Assembly: GCA_028564705.1 (NCBI GenBank) | Contig: JAPXFQ010002912.1 | Coordinates: 2,225,001 to 2,289,000 of the forward strand | Direction: 5' to 3' | DNA length: 64,000 nucleotides | DNA from: Apricaphanius iberus | Lineage: Eukaryota > Chordata > Actinopteri > Cyprinodontiformes > Aphaniidae | Shown here: positions 11,191 through 22,840 of the stretch, piece by piece | Numbering within the stretch: the stretch's first letter is position 1 | How the letters are laid out: each line of letters starts with the position of its first letter | The notes under the pieces: generated by a model | Database searches by the model: none | What the model saw: the letters and a program-made list of their open reading frames with translations, nothing else | What the model was told of the DNA's origin: nothing | Made by a program: the position numbers and the translations under genes

Positions 11191-13542
11191 GAATAGGGTG
11201 AATATTTATCACTTCTTTTATCATTTCAAAATTAGTTGTCATGCTGACATTAAAGTTTTTTTTTTTTACAATTTTGTTGGATATGATTGATCCGTAGAAC
11301 CGATAAAAAGTGCAAAGAATGTAACTGGATGAATAATTGAAAGCAGAAATCTGATGATAAGCTAAAAGAAACCACAAAAAATAGACAATCCAGACAGCTC
11401 TCAGTTTTGTATGCGTATCATCATCATGATGATGACGGCTGTCTTAATTATGCAGTTGTGTTAGCGGTCTGCCACTTTGCCTGATTTAGAATTACTATGT
11501 TCAGAGAATTTGAGCCGTGACTCTGTTTGTAAGATGTGTGGTCTTAATATCATGAGCTACACTACACAGTCCTTACCATGCATCCTTCTGCTGAACTGAA
11601 AATGGAGCTTAACATTATTTTTTTGCAAAAATGTTTACCTCAAATTGATCCAACAGCATCGCTTAGAAGAAAAAGCTGATCTATTAATGTGCTTTCCCAT
11701 CTTAAGGGCCACTCATGAATAAACGGATGCGGGACAAAGTCAATGTAGAGGAGCAAACTGGACAAAAAAAAAGAAAGGAAACAGTCAAGATTTTCATCTC
11801 TCCCCAGCAGGGAGCAATTAGTCATGCCTTTATAAGACCCACACTCCACCCCAGCACCCCGGTCTCCAACAATTTACCGTTCTCGCTCCGAGAGCCATTA
11901 CTCTGCTGTGAAGTTGTAGCCTGGTGACTCCACCTCTATTAATCAGCCTGGGAGCTGATCTGTGAACTGTACTCTTCTTACAGAGGAGCCCCGCACTCAA
12001 CTCCAAGACACGGAAAGCGAAAGCAGTACTTTCAGCTGCAAAATGAGCCCAATCAGCTGCTGCCTCTGGTTTCTTAGTTCAGTTTCAAACTGTTGGAGCA
12101 CTAGAAATCAATTTGGATTTATTTTTCCCTGAGAACATACCCGGGCTTGAAGAGGTCACTGATCTGTGCAAATGGTTTAAACTTAAAGCAAAAGGTATTG
12201 CCTTTCACTTCTCACACTGAGTTATATATCATGATTTCTTAAATCAAAGTATGATGAATTTATAATCGATACATTGATTATATCCCTCAAGAGCTATAAT
12301 AAACGCCTTTGGATACATTTTATTAAATCTCTGGCTTTGAGCAACCAATATTTATCAGGACCAGAGGTGATGACACACTGTGTGAGGGTTTCATTATTAA
12401 TTTTAAATAGGCAAAATTAGCATATAATAAAATAGCATATTACCACTAAATGTAGCACGATTAGAATCTAGACGAGGTGAAATGAAGAGCAGTTACTAAA
12501 GTTTAGCCCTCAATTGTCGCAAAACTCTGACAAAAGCTGCTCTTTCGTATAGTCCAGCAAATAGGTAGTTAAAAAAATAGTGCCAATTATTTGTTGAAAG
12601 ACCTTGTGGCTCAGTGGTGGAAAAACAGAACTATTGTGAAGGAGAAAAAAAACCATACTGAATTATTGTGTAAACTATATTATTAGGAAGCGTAAGGTGA
12701 CAAAAGTCCTCAGTTGGCTCATCTAACTTCGGAAGCCCAAATCCACAGAATCTTTCACATGGTGAATGTAAGGGAATAAATCACTGCTTCTTAAATCTTT
12801 AGAGCAGAAACAAAAGTGGTATGATGGTACAAGTCTTCAAGTTGCATCAGACAGTTGTTTACAGAAGTAGGTGCATACATGTTTTTAATAATGTGGTTTG
12901 CTATAAATACAGTCACTCATTACAAAGACAGCTGAAGGCAGATGCAGTTTCCTGAATGATTTCTGCCATATGCAGCACAGTTAGAAAACAAATTCACACA
13001 GAAAGGCAGAAGGAAAAGTCCATGAGTTCTACGTCCTTCCATGCGCCTACACACAATAAAAATAGCTTTTATTTGTATAATAGTGTTGCTCTGTTTTCCA
13101 GACCACAGATAGAGCTCCAGCCGTTATTCTCTCTTTCACATTGTCCATGTTGGACTATCTAAAATATATTCACCCTAATCAAGAACTATAATCTATTTCT
13201 GTTAATATTTGATGAGATTAAGCCCAAATTAGCTGAAATTGTTTCAGTTTAATTTAGAGTTTTTAATTAACCTATGGCATGTGGAATAATGTTTACTTTG
13301 AAATGGATGCCGTGTTTTACCATGGAGAACTCTGTAATGTAAGGCTTGGTAGGAACCTTGTTATGCAGTGCTAGAATCTGCCCGGACAGTTATGAGCGCG
13401 GGAACGTTTTGGTTGATACACACTTCTCATATATAGACCTATTGTGGCTAATCTTATGCTGTAGTTCTCAGCCGGTTGGTGGTACTAAATAAAGTCCTCT
13501 GCAGCACACAAGGACACTGGTCATTACACATAACAAACCCTT

Positions 13543-14960
13543 TCCAAAAAATTAGAATATCATGTAAAAGTTTATTTTACATAATTTCATTCAGAATGTT
13601 TAACTTTCATGGATTATTGATTAAGGGCCCACAACCTAAATGATGTAAAGTATTTAGTTGTTTATTTTTACATAATTTGGGCTTCCAGCTCATAAATCCC
13701 ACAAAAAGAAGTTAAAAATGATTATACGGTGAAGAAATTAACATTGTCAGTTTTTGCAAAAAAATAAATTAGGATCAAATTAATCAAAATATGGTAGTTT
13801 CAAAACATGTGACTCTTCAACTACTTGGTTGGGAATCATTTTGCCTTTATCATCGCCTCTTTGCACCGTGGCATTGAGGAAGTCAGCCTGTGTCATTGCC
13901 TGGGGGTTGTGGAAGTCCAGATTTCCTTGATGCTTGCTGTTAGCTCTTCTTTGTTTTTGGGTCTGGTGCCGCTTATTTTCCTCTTGATAATATCCCGTAG
14001 ATTCCTCAATTGGGTATAGCTATGGCGAGTTGGCTGGCCAGTCAAGCGCTGAGCACCAAACCAGGTTTTGGTGCTTCTTGCCGTTTTGGCTAGGGGCCTG
14101 GTCCTGCTGGAAGGTGAAATCTGTATCTCCATACTCAGCAGAATGAATCATGAAGTCCTCTAAAACATTCTGCTGTGCTGTTGTGGTGACCCTGTATTTG
14201 AGAAAGCAGAGTTTACCAAAACCTGCACTGGACATTGCATCCCAAATTATGACTGGCTGTGACTATTTCACACTTGACCTCTACCAGCTTGGGGTCTGTT
14301 CCTCACTCATCTTCCTCCAAACTCTTGGACCTTGATTCCTGAATGAAAAGCACACTTTCATCAGAAAAGAGGAGCTTGGACAACTGGCCGACAGTTCAAT
14401 CCTCCTTTTCCTTGGCCCAGTTGAGATGCTTCCTACGTTAGCTCAGAAATGGTTTGACCTGATGAACCCGACAGTTGTAACCAGTCGTGCGGATGCGTCT
14501 GAATTTGGTGGTTTTTGAAGCTGTGACTCCCGCCTTACTCCATTCTTTCTGGATCTCTACCACATTCTTGAATCTTCTCTGTTTGATAATCCGCTGAAGC
14601 CCACGGTCATCTCTTCTGCATATGCATCTTCTCCTGCAGCATTTTGCCCTTTCACTAGACTTTCCATTGACACTTGGACACAGTACTCTGTGAACAGCCA
14701 ACCTCTACAGCTATGAACTTTTGTGGCTAACCCATCCTATGGATGGTATCAGTGATGGTCTTTTGGTCAGTCGTCAAGTCTGCAGTCTTTCCCATATTGA
14801 ACCTGAGACAATTGGGGGGGGGGGAAGAGGAATTTAATAACATTTGGGAAATTTGGGCTGATTTCTTCACAGTATTTTAATTTTTTTAATTCCTGTTTTG
14901 TGGGTGAGATCTGATTCTATAATCTATTACATTTAAATGTTTGAAATGGAATTAAGAAAA
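13543..14960 (-). mobile_element. Tc1-like transposon relic, minus-strand transposase
   Basis: The left end CCAAAAAATTAGAATATCAT is the terminal repeat of a well-populated fish Tc1 family. On the minus strand the transposase starts near 14795 (MGKTADLTTDQK). It continues in broken frames through an HTH-like part (14438-14701) and a DDE part (14020-14235, with FTFQQDQAPSQNGKKHQ). The last part (13893-14132) has NLRDIIKRKISGTRPKN. Subterminal stretches 13690-13745 and 14861-14912 are inverted copies of each other (CTCACAAAA...GTGAAGAAAT type). A G8 run occurs near 14815. At least two frame breaks, so inactive. Confidence 0.85.
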
Positions 14961-15224
14961 GAAACTCGTCCTGACTTTCTAAATGTTTAGAAAGGGTCTT
15001 TTTTAATGTGAAGCTGAATCTATTCTTTAAATGTCCTGCTTGCTTCTGTTTCTCGCTATCAATGAGAGTTATTTAAAGATGGTCTAAAACAAAACTTTGC
15101 TTGGTTTTCCTTGACCTTTTTGTTTTTACACCAAGAGTCAAGACTTCTGCTCCCAAATATTTTAATTAATTATCCTTTAGTTTTATAGGTTACAACCAAC
15201 ATCCACATGTTGTCATCTACTTTC

Positions 15225-15265
15225 TTGTTGATAGAAGTTTACATACACTCAAAATGGAAAGTTAC
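15225..15265. repeat. Tc1-type terminal-repeat-like fragment
   Basis: GATAGAAGTTTACATACACT followed by CAAAATGGAAAG resembles the inverted-repeat end of Sleeping-Beauty-type fish Tc1 elements. No partner end or transposase text is attached, so only a fragment can be claimed. Confidence 0.45.
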
Positions 15266-16572
15266 AGAGAAATCACATTATATCAACAAGCATAAATTGT
15301 TTTAAATGTTTTGCTGCTTTTGTCGTATTAAATATGTTTTTAGTAGCTTAATCTTTAAGTGGTACTAACCCACACAATGAACAACTGAAGAACATAAGCC
15401 TTAACATAAAAACACACTGGAAAGGTACTGACTTTGGAAAACGCCTCTGCTCTAAAATCCATACCTGCTCAACCTCATTAGTAGGCGTGTTTGTACATAT
15501 TTCAGCATGTCTTCATAATTTTGTCTCTTTTTGATAAATCCCCAAATTAACAAAACTTTCTTGGAGGTGATGGTTGTTTGTCAGATTCTGATTCTGATGC
15601 CTTTTATATTATCAAACATGTTTCATAGTTGATTCTGTGGTGAGAACTAAACTGCCGCTTTCTGATATTTAGATGAAAAATGTCTGGGACCGAGAGTGAC
15701 CTGCTTCTTTCAAAAAGGAAAGTGTCAACACTTCTTGCATTTGAAAAAGAAAGTATAAATTAATGTTTTGTTTATGTCTTTATTTATGTCTTTGACGTTT
15801 TTTGATGAAACTGTTGAGAAGTAATTGAGATCAATTACTCAAATATCAAATTATTGCATCCTTGACAAGTATGCAGATAGTTTAAGAGTTTATGGGTGGA
15901 TTGCCCTCAGACAGTCCCCATTCTGCGCTCAGTCCCTCCCTGGATCTATTTCTTAATAATCATCCTTTTTTCTGATATTTTTTGCCAGAGTTGTCTGTAC
16001 TGCTCTAATCTGTACTGATTCCTGCCTTGCCTGTAATTATCTGTGTGCTGAGAACCCCTCTTTCCCCTCAGAGGGGTGAGGATTGATAGCTCTCTCATGG
16101 CTTCCTGCTGGAATAATTAAAGGTGAACTCTGCAGGATACCCAAACAGGCTCTGGTGTTCATGAACACTGTTAGTCTGATTTAAAAGGATCAAATTTATC
16201 GACTCTATTTAGCTTCACTTATGTTCAATTGTTGTCTTCTTTTAGCTAGCCCTTATACTCTGGTTTATTTGGAGCCATATTTTTTTCAAAACGTAGACTT
16301 TAATGGGGTGTTTTTTAATAGTTGCTTTCCCACTTTTTTATATTTAAGAAGCAAAAACGACAAATACAAAAAAAAGAAATGTGTGCTGGTAATCATCACC
16401 TAGTAATGTGTTGGAGTTGTTTCATATGTCAAGTACCGCATTAAGGTAGTGCTTGTAGTGGTTCTGATTAGAAAGTTTAAATTTTTGCTTCATAAACTCA
16501 TGTTTTGATTTTTGAACTTCGAGTGAAAAGGTCATGATGCCATGATGCATTGCAAACTGAAATGGAGTTATA

Positions 16573-16889
16573 CAATGGGGAGAAGAATTATTTGATACAC
16601 TGCAGATTTTTGAATATTTCCCACTTACAAAGCTTGTAGAGGTCTGTAATTTGTGTCAAAGGTACTCTTAAACTGTGAGGGATAGAATCTAAAATGCACA
16701 AAAATCACAGTGGATGATTTTTAAATAATTGATTTCCATTTTATTGCATGATATAAGTATTTGATCGCATATCAACCTATAAGAATTTAGGCTCCCACAG
16801 ACCTGTTGGTTCTTCTTTAAGAAGCCCTCCTTTTTAAGTGGGAACACTTAAAAAATCGGCAGCGTATCAAATAGTTGTTCTTCCCACCG
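16573..16889. mobile_element. 317-bp internally deleted Tc1/mariner MITE with TA duplication
   Basis: The left end reads CAATGGGGAGAAGAATTATT then TGATACACTGC. The reverse complement of the right end reads CGGTGGGAAGAACAACTATT then TGATACGCTGC. Both are versions of the common fish GGGGAGAAC...TATTTGATAC terminal repeat. TA dinucleotides flank it at 16571-16572 and 16890-16891. The interior has the noncoding subterminal text of that family and no transposase. Confidence 0.85.
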
Positions 16890-17639
16890 TAGTTTGTTCT
16901 TATGGTACATATCTAATTTTGAGTTTAATATAGGTAGGTTTAGACATCAACTCTAAACCGTAATATGTTAATCCAACAGAGCATTATTATCAAGTGCCTT
17001 TGAAGAGTATTTAGTTGTGAAATAAAAAGAAAATGATTTGTGCCTAATTCACACTGGGTGCAGAAACTGATGTGTTGTGGACTGCCTACGCCTTCTGCAA
17101 AGATGAAAAAACGTTGAGTCCAATCAGAGCACTCACACCGGCTGTGCAGATTCAGAGCTCAGTTAACGTTCCACATCAAGCCTTTTTTTTCCAGATGCCA
17201 CATTCACATTTTCATGAAATTAAAGAAATTATAAACATGTTAATTGTTAAAATAAAATTATCGTAGCACATAACTTAGCTCCATTGCTGAAGTTAACACA
17301 ATTTGGATATTTAAAAGACACAAAAATACATAATACTTAATTAAACATAACATTAAACTGTATAACAATGAAGAGTACTTAGGCATTGTAGAAAAACTCC
17401 AGTGAAAAGTGTGAGAAGACGACTGTGGCTTATGTTTGCTAGCTCTCTATATATGTAGTTTCATGTCAACTTGATTTGGTGCTCTCGCTGGAGCAAATTT
17501 CCTGAGACATTCCGCACACAAACTACAGTCAACGTGAATTGCAGTCCGTATGGAAACCGGGCCGCATCTGCATGAATTAGGTGTTGTTCAGGAAATTTAC
17601 AGGACTGTTTCTCGCTCTTTTTTCCCCCCCAAATAGTTC

Positions 17640-18130
17640 ATGCTCAGTCGGATTGATTAGACTGTGTTAATATTAATGATATTAATCAGGTATTGTCACA
17701 GATTTTCAGTTGGATTTACATCTGGACTTTAACTAGGGCATTTTTACACATGGATATACTTTGCTCTAAACCTCCACCTAATCCTTAAGTCTTGCAGCCT
17801 CTAATAGTTTTTTTTTCCAGCCTTAGCAAATATTTGCCTCCCTCCATCCTCCCTTTAATTCAACTCATCATTCTTTAACCTAGCTGCTACCATGTTGGGG
17901 ATTTGCATGTACAGTAAAAATGTTACTTTGTCATTCATGTCTTCCACATATTTGGAGTGTCCTCCTACATCGCTGTCAGCAAACTGCAAACAAGACTTCT
18001 TGGAGCAGCTGGATGTATACAGAGATTAAAATACGCACAGTTGGACTCTTTTCTAATTAGATCTTCTGAATTCAATTCGTGGTTCTGGATTTGATTTGCC
18101 ATAAACTCCTGGTGATGGTGTTACCACAGA
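17640..18130 (-). mobile_element. degenerate Tc1-like element, minus strand
   Basis: The + strand text includes CAGTTGGATTTACATCTGGA, CTTTAACTAGGGC, ACACATGGATATACTTTG and CAGCAAACTGCAAACAAGAC. These appear in the order expected for the complement of a fish Tc1 transposase gene, but with many indels. No terminal repeats could be fixed. Confidence 0.6.
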
Positions 18131-18591
18131 AACACATCACTAGTTTCTGACAAGTCCTTCAGCATAACAATGAGTTATCATATGTTTTTTTTTTTACTAC
18201 CAGTTGTTAATTCAGGTTAAAGCTTTTAAAGACAACTGTTAAGTGTAAATGTACAAATTGCATGTTTTAAAAAATACATTCCAACAAATTGTTTTTGTTT
18301 TTTAGAAAATACAAATTATTCAGCATTTTATTTATTGATAATTATGATCTTTGAATTGAGAACATAATTGATTGACTGGTCTTGGAAGGAGGAAGTATCC
18401 TGAGACAAAATTGAGGCTGAAACAGTTGCAGGGTTCTCTAAAGAGTAGTCCGTCTACCCAAAAACCAAAACAGCAGCTGTTTTTTTTATTTTTGAGATGC
18501 TTGGGCATAAATAAAGCTGTCTTGATTTTTGTCTCTGCCAGATAATTCTGTTATGTCAGTTACAGTTACTCTGTTTTTCTGTGTTTTACAG

Positions 18592-18690
18592 GGTAGTAAT
18601 GTGGTAGAGGATCAAGACCTGCTGGAAATCGGAATCCTGAACTCTGCTCACAGACAGCGCCTGCTGCAAGCCATTCGGCTGCTGCCCAGG
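18592..18690 (+). CDS. anks1b: anks1b exon: C-terminal half of SAM domain 1
   Basis: This exon encodes 33 residues beginning [16 protein letters not shown] and ending AIRLLPR. The pattern DLLEIGI...HRQRLLQAI is the SAM-domain signature for helices 3-5, with the long last helix. ANKS1B proteins (AIDA-1, EB-1) are multi-isoform neuronal scaffolds of the postsynaptic density that can also signal to the nucleus. The tandem SAM domains pack together and precede a PTB domain. The acceptor is a pyrimidine-rich tract then TTTTACAG/GGT; the donor is CCCAGG/GTCAGT, with C rather than A at +3. The length of 99 bp and phase 0 on both sides match the next exon. The residues fit ANKS1B better than ANKS1A, where this segment differs at many positions. 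The first half of SAM1 must be encoded upstream of the window. Confidence 0.95.
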
Positions 18691-19665
18691 GTCAGTTCAA
18701 CTCATAATTAACATATAGTGGGTTTATTGTATCATGACAGCCTCATAATCCATGATGAAAGTTTATTTTTTAGTTCTTCTTTAATCTTCATTCATAATTG
18801 GTATTCTTTTTTGCCACCACCCTCCATCTTTCTTTCCATATAATCGTTTATATAAAAGCTTTGCTTTGTTGCTTGACCCGCTATGCCTTTAAGTCTATAA
18901 AGTCAGTCATCCAACAGAGTGGATATCTCACATAGAGCTAATTTATTCTGACAGTGCAAGGCAACCTGACCCACTATGCTGTTTGACAAAAAAAAGAACC
19001 GAGGTGGGAGATATTTCAGACCTTCTAATATGGAAATCGCTACAAGTCGAAAACATAGATGCTCCAACTCACAACTTTCATCTTGCTAACTGATATGCTA
19101 GCACACCTTCTGATTGGCGGATGAGGTGTTTTAAAAGCAAAAGGAGAAACTAACCATTAGGCAAGAGATCATGATGTAATTCATGATCTTCATTTTAAAG
19201 TGGACATTTCTGAAAAAATTAAAAGCATTTTACTCACTCAGTTGAACCTGGGTCAACTTTCAATGCAAAACATTGCATTGGCACCTCTATTGCTTAAAAA
19301 AAAAAACAAAATGAAGCCATTTGACTGTAGTAATGTGTGCTGTAAGGCAGAAGTTCTTCACTAGTCTGGTTACTTCACCCAAAATCATTCCGTAATAACA
19401 AATTGCAACTCAAATCAAGAAAATCTTATGATTCCAAACATTTATTAAGTGAATTTTAAACTTAAATTAGTATAAAAAAAGGTTAACCATATGTGGAGTA
19501 TTGCTCACACCACTTCTAGTCGCAGAAATATCCAGTTAATACCAATTGATAAATATTCCACACATACAAAGGATCATAGTAGAAGTATTTAGTGGTTGGA
19601 TTATATCTGAAATGAACGTAAAGGGATTCAGGCAGTGAGGGGTTAATGATGGTAAACCAAAACCA

Positions 19666-19678
19666 CCAGCAGGTGGCG
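19666..19678 (+). promoter_or_regulatory. candidate CTCF-binding motif
   Basis: CCAGCAGGTGGCG fits the core consensus CCASYAGRKGGCR at every position. The outer motif positions are only partly matched. A one-mismatch version in the opposite orientation lies at 38214-38226. Motif match only; occupancy is unknown. Confidence 0.4.
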
Positions 19679-20707
19679 ATGCTACAAAAGGAAGTTATCC
19701 CCTTTCAAACTCAATTAGCTGCACTTTAATTCAGACAGAAAAACTTTAGAAAACGTAGCCTTTTTATAACTGTCTCAAAATATTTATTCACAAAATTAAG
19801 AGAAGGAAGTCCAACCACAGAACATTAGATAAAATAAGACTCCAGTATCCACTCGCTTTTCAAGCAATACTCATAAAAATGACAGAACAGTCAATAACAA
19901 CCATTTCTAGCAGACTCAAATTGTGCTTCTAGCTAAATAAATAACAAAGTGTAACTACTATTACTGTTTTTCCTGCATATTTAAAGAAACTTTGTAGGTC
20001 TTTTTCTATGGTGTGAAATGTTTTGAGTCAATTTGTTGGATTTTTGGTCAGGCAAAGACCCCAAACGACTGAAAAATTTCAGAGGACCCAGTTTTGATCC
20101 AGATCCAAGCAGTTGAGAATTACTCTCCTAATGAGCCATCATGCTGACCTTTCTTTAGTCTAGATTAGGCAAGTTTGGGTTGTAACTTGTTATAAATTTT
20201 GAAATTAAGTTTATTTGAGTTTCTGCAACACCATCATCAGGATCAAATCATCAGGAATTTCAGCAGTAAATTACGAGGTACAATAGAACAAGTTGGAAAA
20301 AGATTGATCCAACATACAGTTAATAAAACCTAAATAAAACAATAATTTGTGATCAGAGGTCAACAATCTAAAGCAAGTTGATGGAATAATCTACAATTTT
20401 CTGTTTGGAGAAGAATAACATTTTGAAATGGAACATTTCTAGGAACCACAACAGAAATGTGTTCCTCTAATTCAAGAATGTCATTACTGCAATAAGTGAA
20501 CACAGTCAACCAATGAGGGATTTCAACCGAAGGGTTCAAAGTAATTTCAGAGAACGAAAAAGGGAGTTGAAGGATGATCAAGTTAGATCTTCCATCAGCC
20601 TTTTCACTCCTCTCACTCACACTAAACTTTACCAAACCGCACAGAAGATGAAACAGAAGATGTGCAGTCACACACACAACCTGAATCTGAGGTGGAGGTT
20701 GCGGTAA

Positions 20708-20733
20708 GCTTTTTTTTTTTTTTTTTTTTTTGG
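20708..20733. repeat. T homopolymer
   Basis: A run of about 26 T after GCGGTAAGC. It could be the reversed poly(A) of a minus-strand retroposed sequence, but I do not recognise the sequence next to it. Confidence 0.8.
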
Positions 20734-21352
20734 AGCAAAACAAACTCAGGAGCTGTTTAGGCTGTCAAAAATAAAGGTGAATGAATTATTAATTATCCGT
20801 TCCACGTATCTCCCTCTGCGCAGCTACCTCCTGCTGTTACTGTAACTTTCAGACCTATATCAAAAGTGAAGCTTGTTTACTTGGTTTTACTATATAAATG
20901 TAGATACGTTCACAAACAGTTCTTGCATTTGACTTTAGTATGAAGTGGAAAAGCTGAAGCATAAAAGGAATAAGTTTTTGAGTTCTGTGCACAAAGTAAA
21001 TATGCAAATAGCATAACTTTGTTTAAACATTAGAATTTCTTTTTGAATGACCCATAGAATCACCCTCACGCAAAAATCTAAATGGCTTTGCCTTTGTTTG
21101 ATTTCACGCTTCATAAATAGTTGCCATTCTACAGTTTTGATTTGTTGTTCATGCACTTTTAATAACTTTAAATTGCGCTGACTGGCTTTGTACTCAGTTT
21201 TATTTAACTTCACCTGCTGATGAAAAGCATTCCCAAACCATGATGTTGCCACCACCAAAAAAATTCACCCATCGGTTAAAAATATCCTATAAAAATCTTT
21301 GATATAGGTTAAAAAAAGTTGCTTCCCTCCCTAAACTGCGTTTTCTGGTCAG

Positions 21353-21505
21353 GTGCGACCTGTGGGCTATGATGGCAACAACCCAACGTCTGTGGCTGAG
21401 TGGCTGGAGTCTTTGGAGCTCGGTGACTACACAAAATCTTTCCTGGTCAACGGTTACACCTCCATGGAGTTGGTCAAAAAGATCTGGGAGATTGAGCTGA
21501 TCAAT
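21353..21505 (+). CDS. anks1b: anks1b exon: inter-SAM linker and N-terminal half of SAM domain 2
   Basis: It encodes 51 residues. The linker VRPVGYDGNNP is followed by TSVAEWLESLELGDYTKSFL and GYTSMELVKKIWEIELIN, which cover helices 1-3 of a SAM fold with the W, two L and Y core positions in place. The acceptor is CCCTCC...TTTTCTGGTCAG/GTG and the donor is AAT/GTAAGT, a near-ideal site. Phase 0 at both ends, 153 bp. The SAM2 fold is completed only by the exon at 52993, 31.5 kb away, so correct joining across that intron is needed for a folded domain. The short inter-SAM linker is typical of AIDA-1/EB-1. Recognition as ANKS1B rests on near-identity through SVAEWL, ELGDYTK and NGYTSM. Confidence 0.96.
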
Positions 21506-21711
21506 GTAAGTGTCACAACTCGGCAATGCTGGGGAAAAAATCCCATGTAAACACCACATACTGCACTTTTATAAAACAAGGGCATAAGAACAGTTGTTGA
21601 TCTGAAATCCTGCTTCTGCTGCATCAAAAAAATAATCATAAACAAAGGTACTCCATGTTTCAGTGACATAACAGCTGCAAACCTCTTCTTTTGGAAGGAA
21701 TTTAGATTTAC

Positions 21712-22840
21712 AGTTCCTGTCAGAAGCTTGCATACACTCAATATGTGCATAGATGTCATTCTGGTATTTGGCCTTCAGCAATGTATTTGAACAGGTCAGT
21801 TTTGCAGGATGGCTGACTTTTATAGGTGTTCTTAAAGAAACTATTTAATGGAAACAGATAGATTTCTGGTCAAGTTCAAGTTATGCATGCAGGCCCAATT
21901 GTACATACATTTGAATGGTCTGCATAGCGGAAATCGTAGAGCTGATAGAAATTGGTCCGTTTTCTGGCCCAAACTCTGGCCTTTTAGATGGTGTAAAATA
22001 ATCAGTTCTGAGGTCAGAGCCACTAAAAAGGATTAATGTCGGCAGAACGGGGAATATTTCTTGGACATCTGCAAGAATTAACTCAGTGGTCAAACAGGGA
22101 AAAATCTCGAAGCACAGCAAAACACTGAGGTGTATTCATAAATTCTGAATGTAGAGCAAAATTTAATGAAAAAATAAGAGGTTGTATTCCACTACAAAAA
22201 CCAAAGACTTCTCCAGGTGAATACCTTTTTCATAACCTTGCAGTATCCAATGTCCCCTGGCGACTCATTTTTTGCATATTCACCAATTTGTTAATTTTTC
22301 TGTGTAACGTGACTCCAAATTATTAAGTCTTTTTCATTAGTTTTTCTTAGAGAGCTAAAATAATTGAAAGAAAATGCAGCTGGGGAAGCGGAAATACCCA
22401 ATAGGTGCAATGCTGGTGATGCAAAGCAGCCAATTCTGTAGTGTTGTAATAAGGAATACTAGAAATATTAGCTTCTTTGATAATGCTAAGAAAATTTCTA
22501 CTTTACATTTTAATGGATATGAGACATATTTGGTGTTTGATTTGTTAAAAAAAGGCAGTTATCAGCTTATTCAGAGAGTTGTCCTCCTTTACTCTGTCCA
22601 CTGTAGTTGTCTCTCATCATTGTTCCTCTTACTTTGTACAATGCATGAACATCACCACACCATGAACATGATGCTGCCACCACCATGTTTGGCAGTTGGT
22701 TTCTGAGAACCTCACTATGACTCCTAACATTCTCCCCTGACATTGTGGCTAATTATTTAGTCTTTCGTCTGACCAGAAATAGTGTCATTAGAAAACACAT
22801 GACTTTCACATTTTTACTACACTGTGGGGAGCGTTACAAG
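21712..22840 (-). mobile_element. degenerate Tc1-like element
   Basis: Near 21712-21745 the text TTACAGTTCCTGTCAGAAGC followed by TTGCATACACTC is a Tc1-type terminal repeat. Near 22670-22695 ATGATGCTGCCACCACCATG is the complement of the KHGGGSIM-type transposase motif on the minus strand. Text between is too decayed to translate and no right terminal repeat was found, so the far boundary is approximate. Confidence 0.5.

Larger units (their letters stand above)
1..18591 (+). other. anks1b: anks1b intron, 5' partial, upstream of the SAM1 3' exon
   Basis: Non-coding sequence ending at the acceptor TTTTACAG before 18592, so it is the 3' part of an intron whose donor lies outside the window. No exon matching the ankyrin repeats or the first half of SAM1 was found here. 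Repeats I can support are listed separately. In 1-960, 3365-4003, 4560-7190, 11200-13540, 14990-16570 and 16895-17640 I see only AT-rich unique-looking sequence with short chance ORFs. Fragments resembling hAT interiors (GATACCGATA-type text near 3605-3660 and 3895-3915; a TAGAGATGGGTACCGATAT-type end near 8680) are too decayed to bound. 11640-12060 is less AT-rich than its surroundings, but I can assign nothing to it. Confidence 0.85.
18691..21352 (+). other. anks1b: anks1b intron between SAM1 and SAM2 exons (2.66 kb)
   Basis: The donor GTCAGT at 18691 and acceptor TTTTCTGGTCAG at 21352 bound it. It is mostly AT-rich unique sequence. It holds a CTCF-like motif at 19666-19678 and a long T run at about 20708-20733 preceded by an unbroken but unrecognised minus-strand ORF (20360-20743). 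A short Tc1-like scrap near 21237-21258 contains the complement of the GGTGGCAACATCATGG motif. I see no other exon. Confidence 0.85.

Noticed and set aside
20360..20743. 127-codon minus-strand ORF beside the T run
   Set aside because: No recognised domain and begins in the homopolymer; probably chance or an unidentified repeat.
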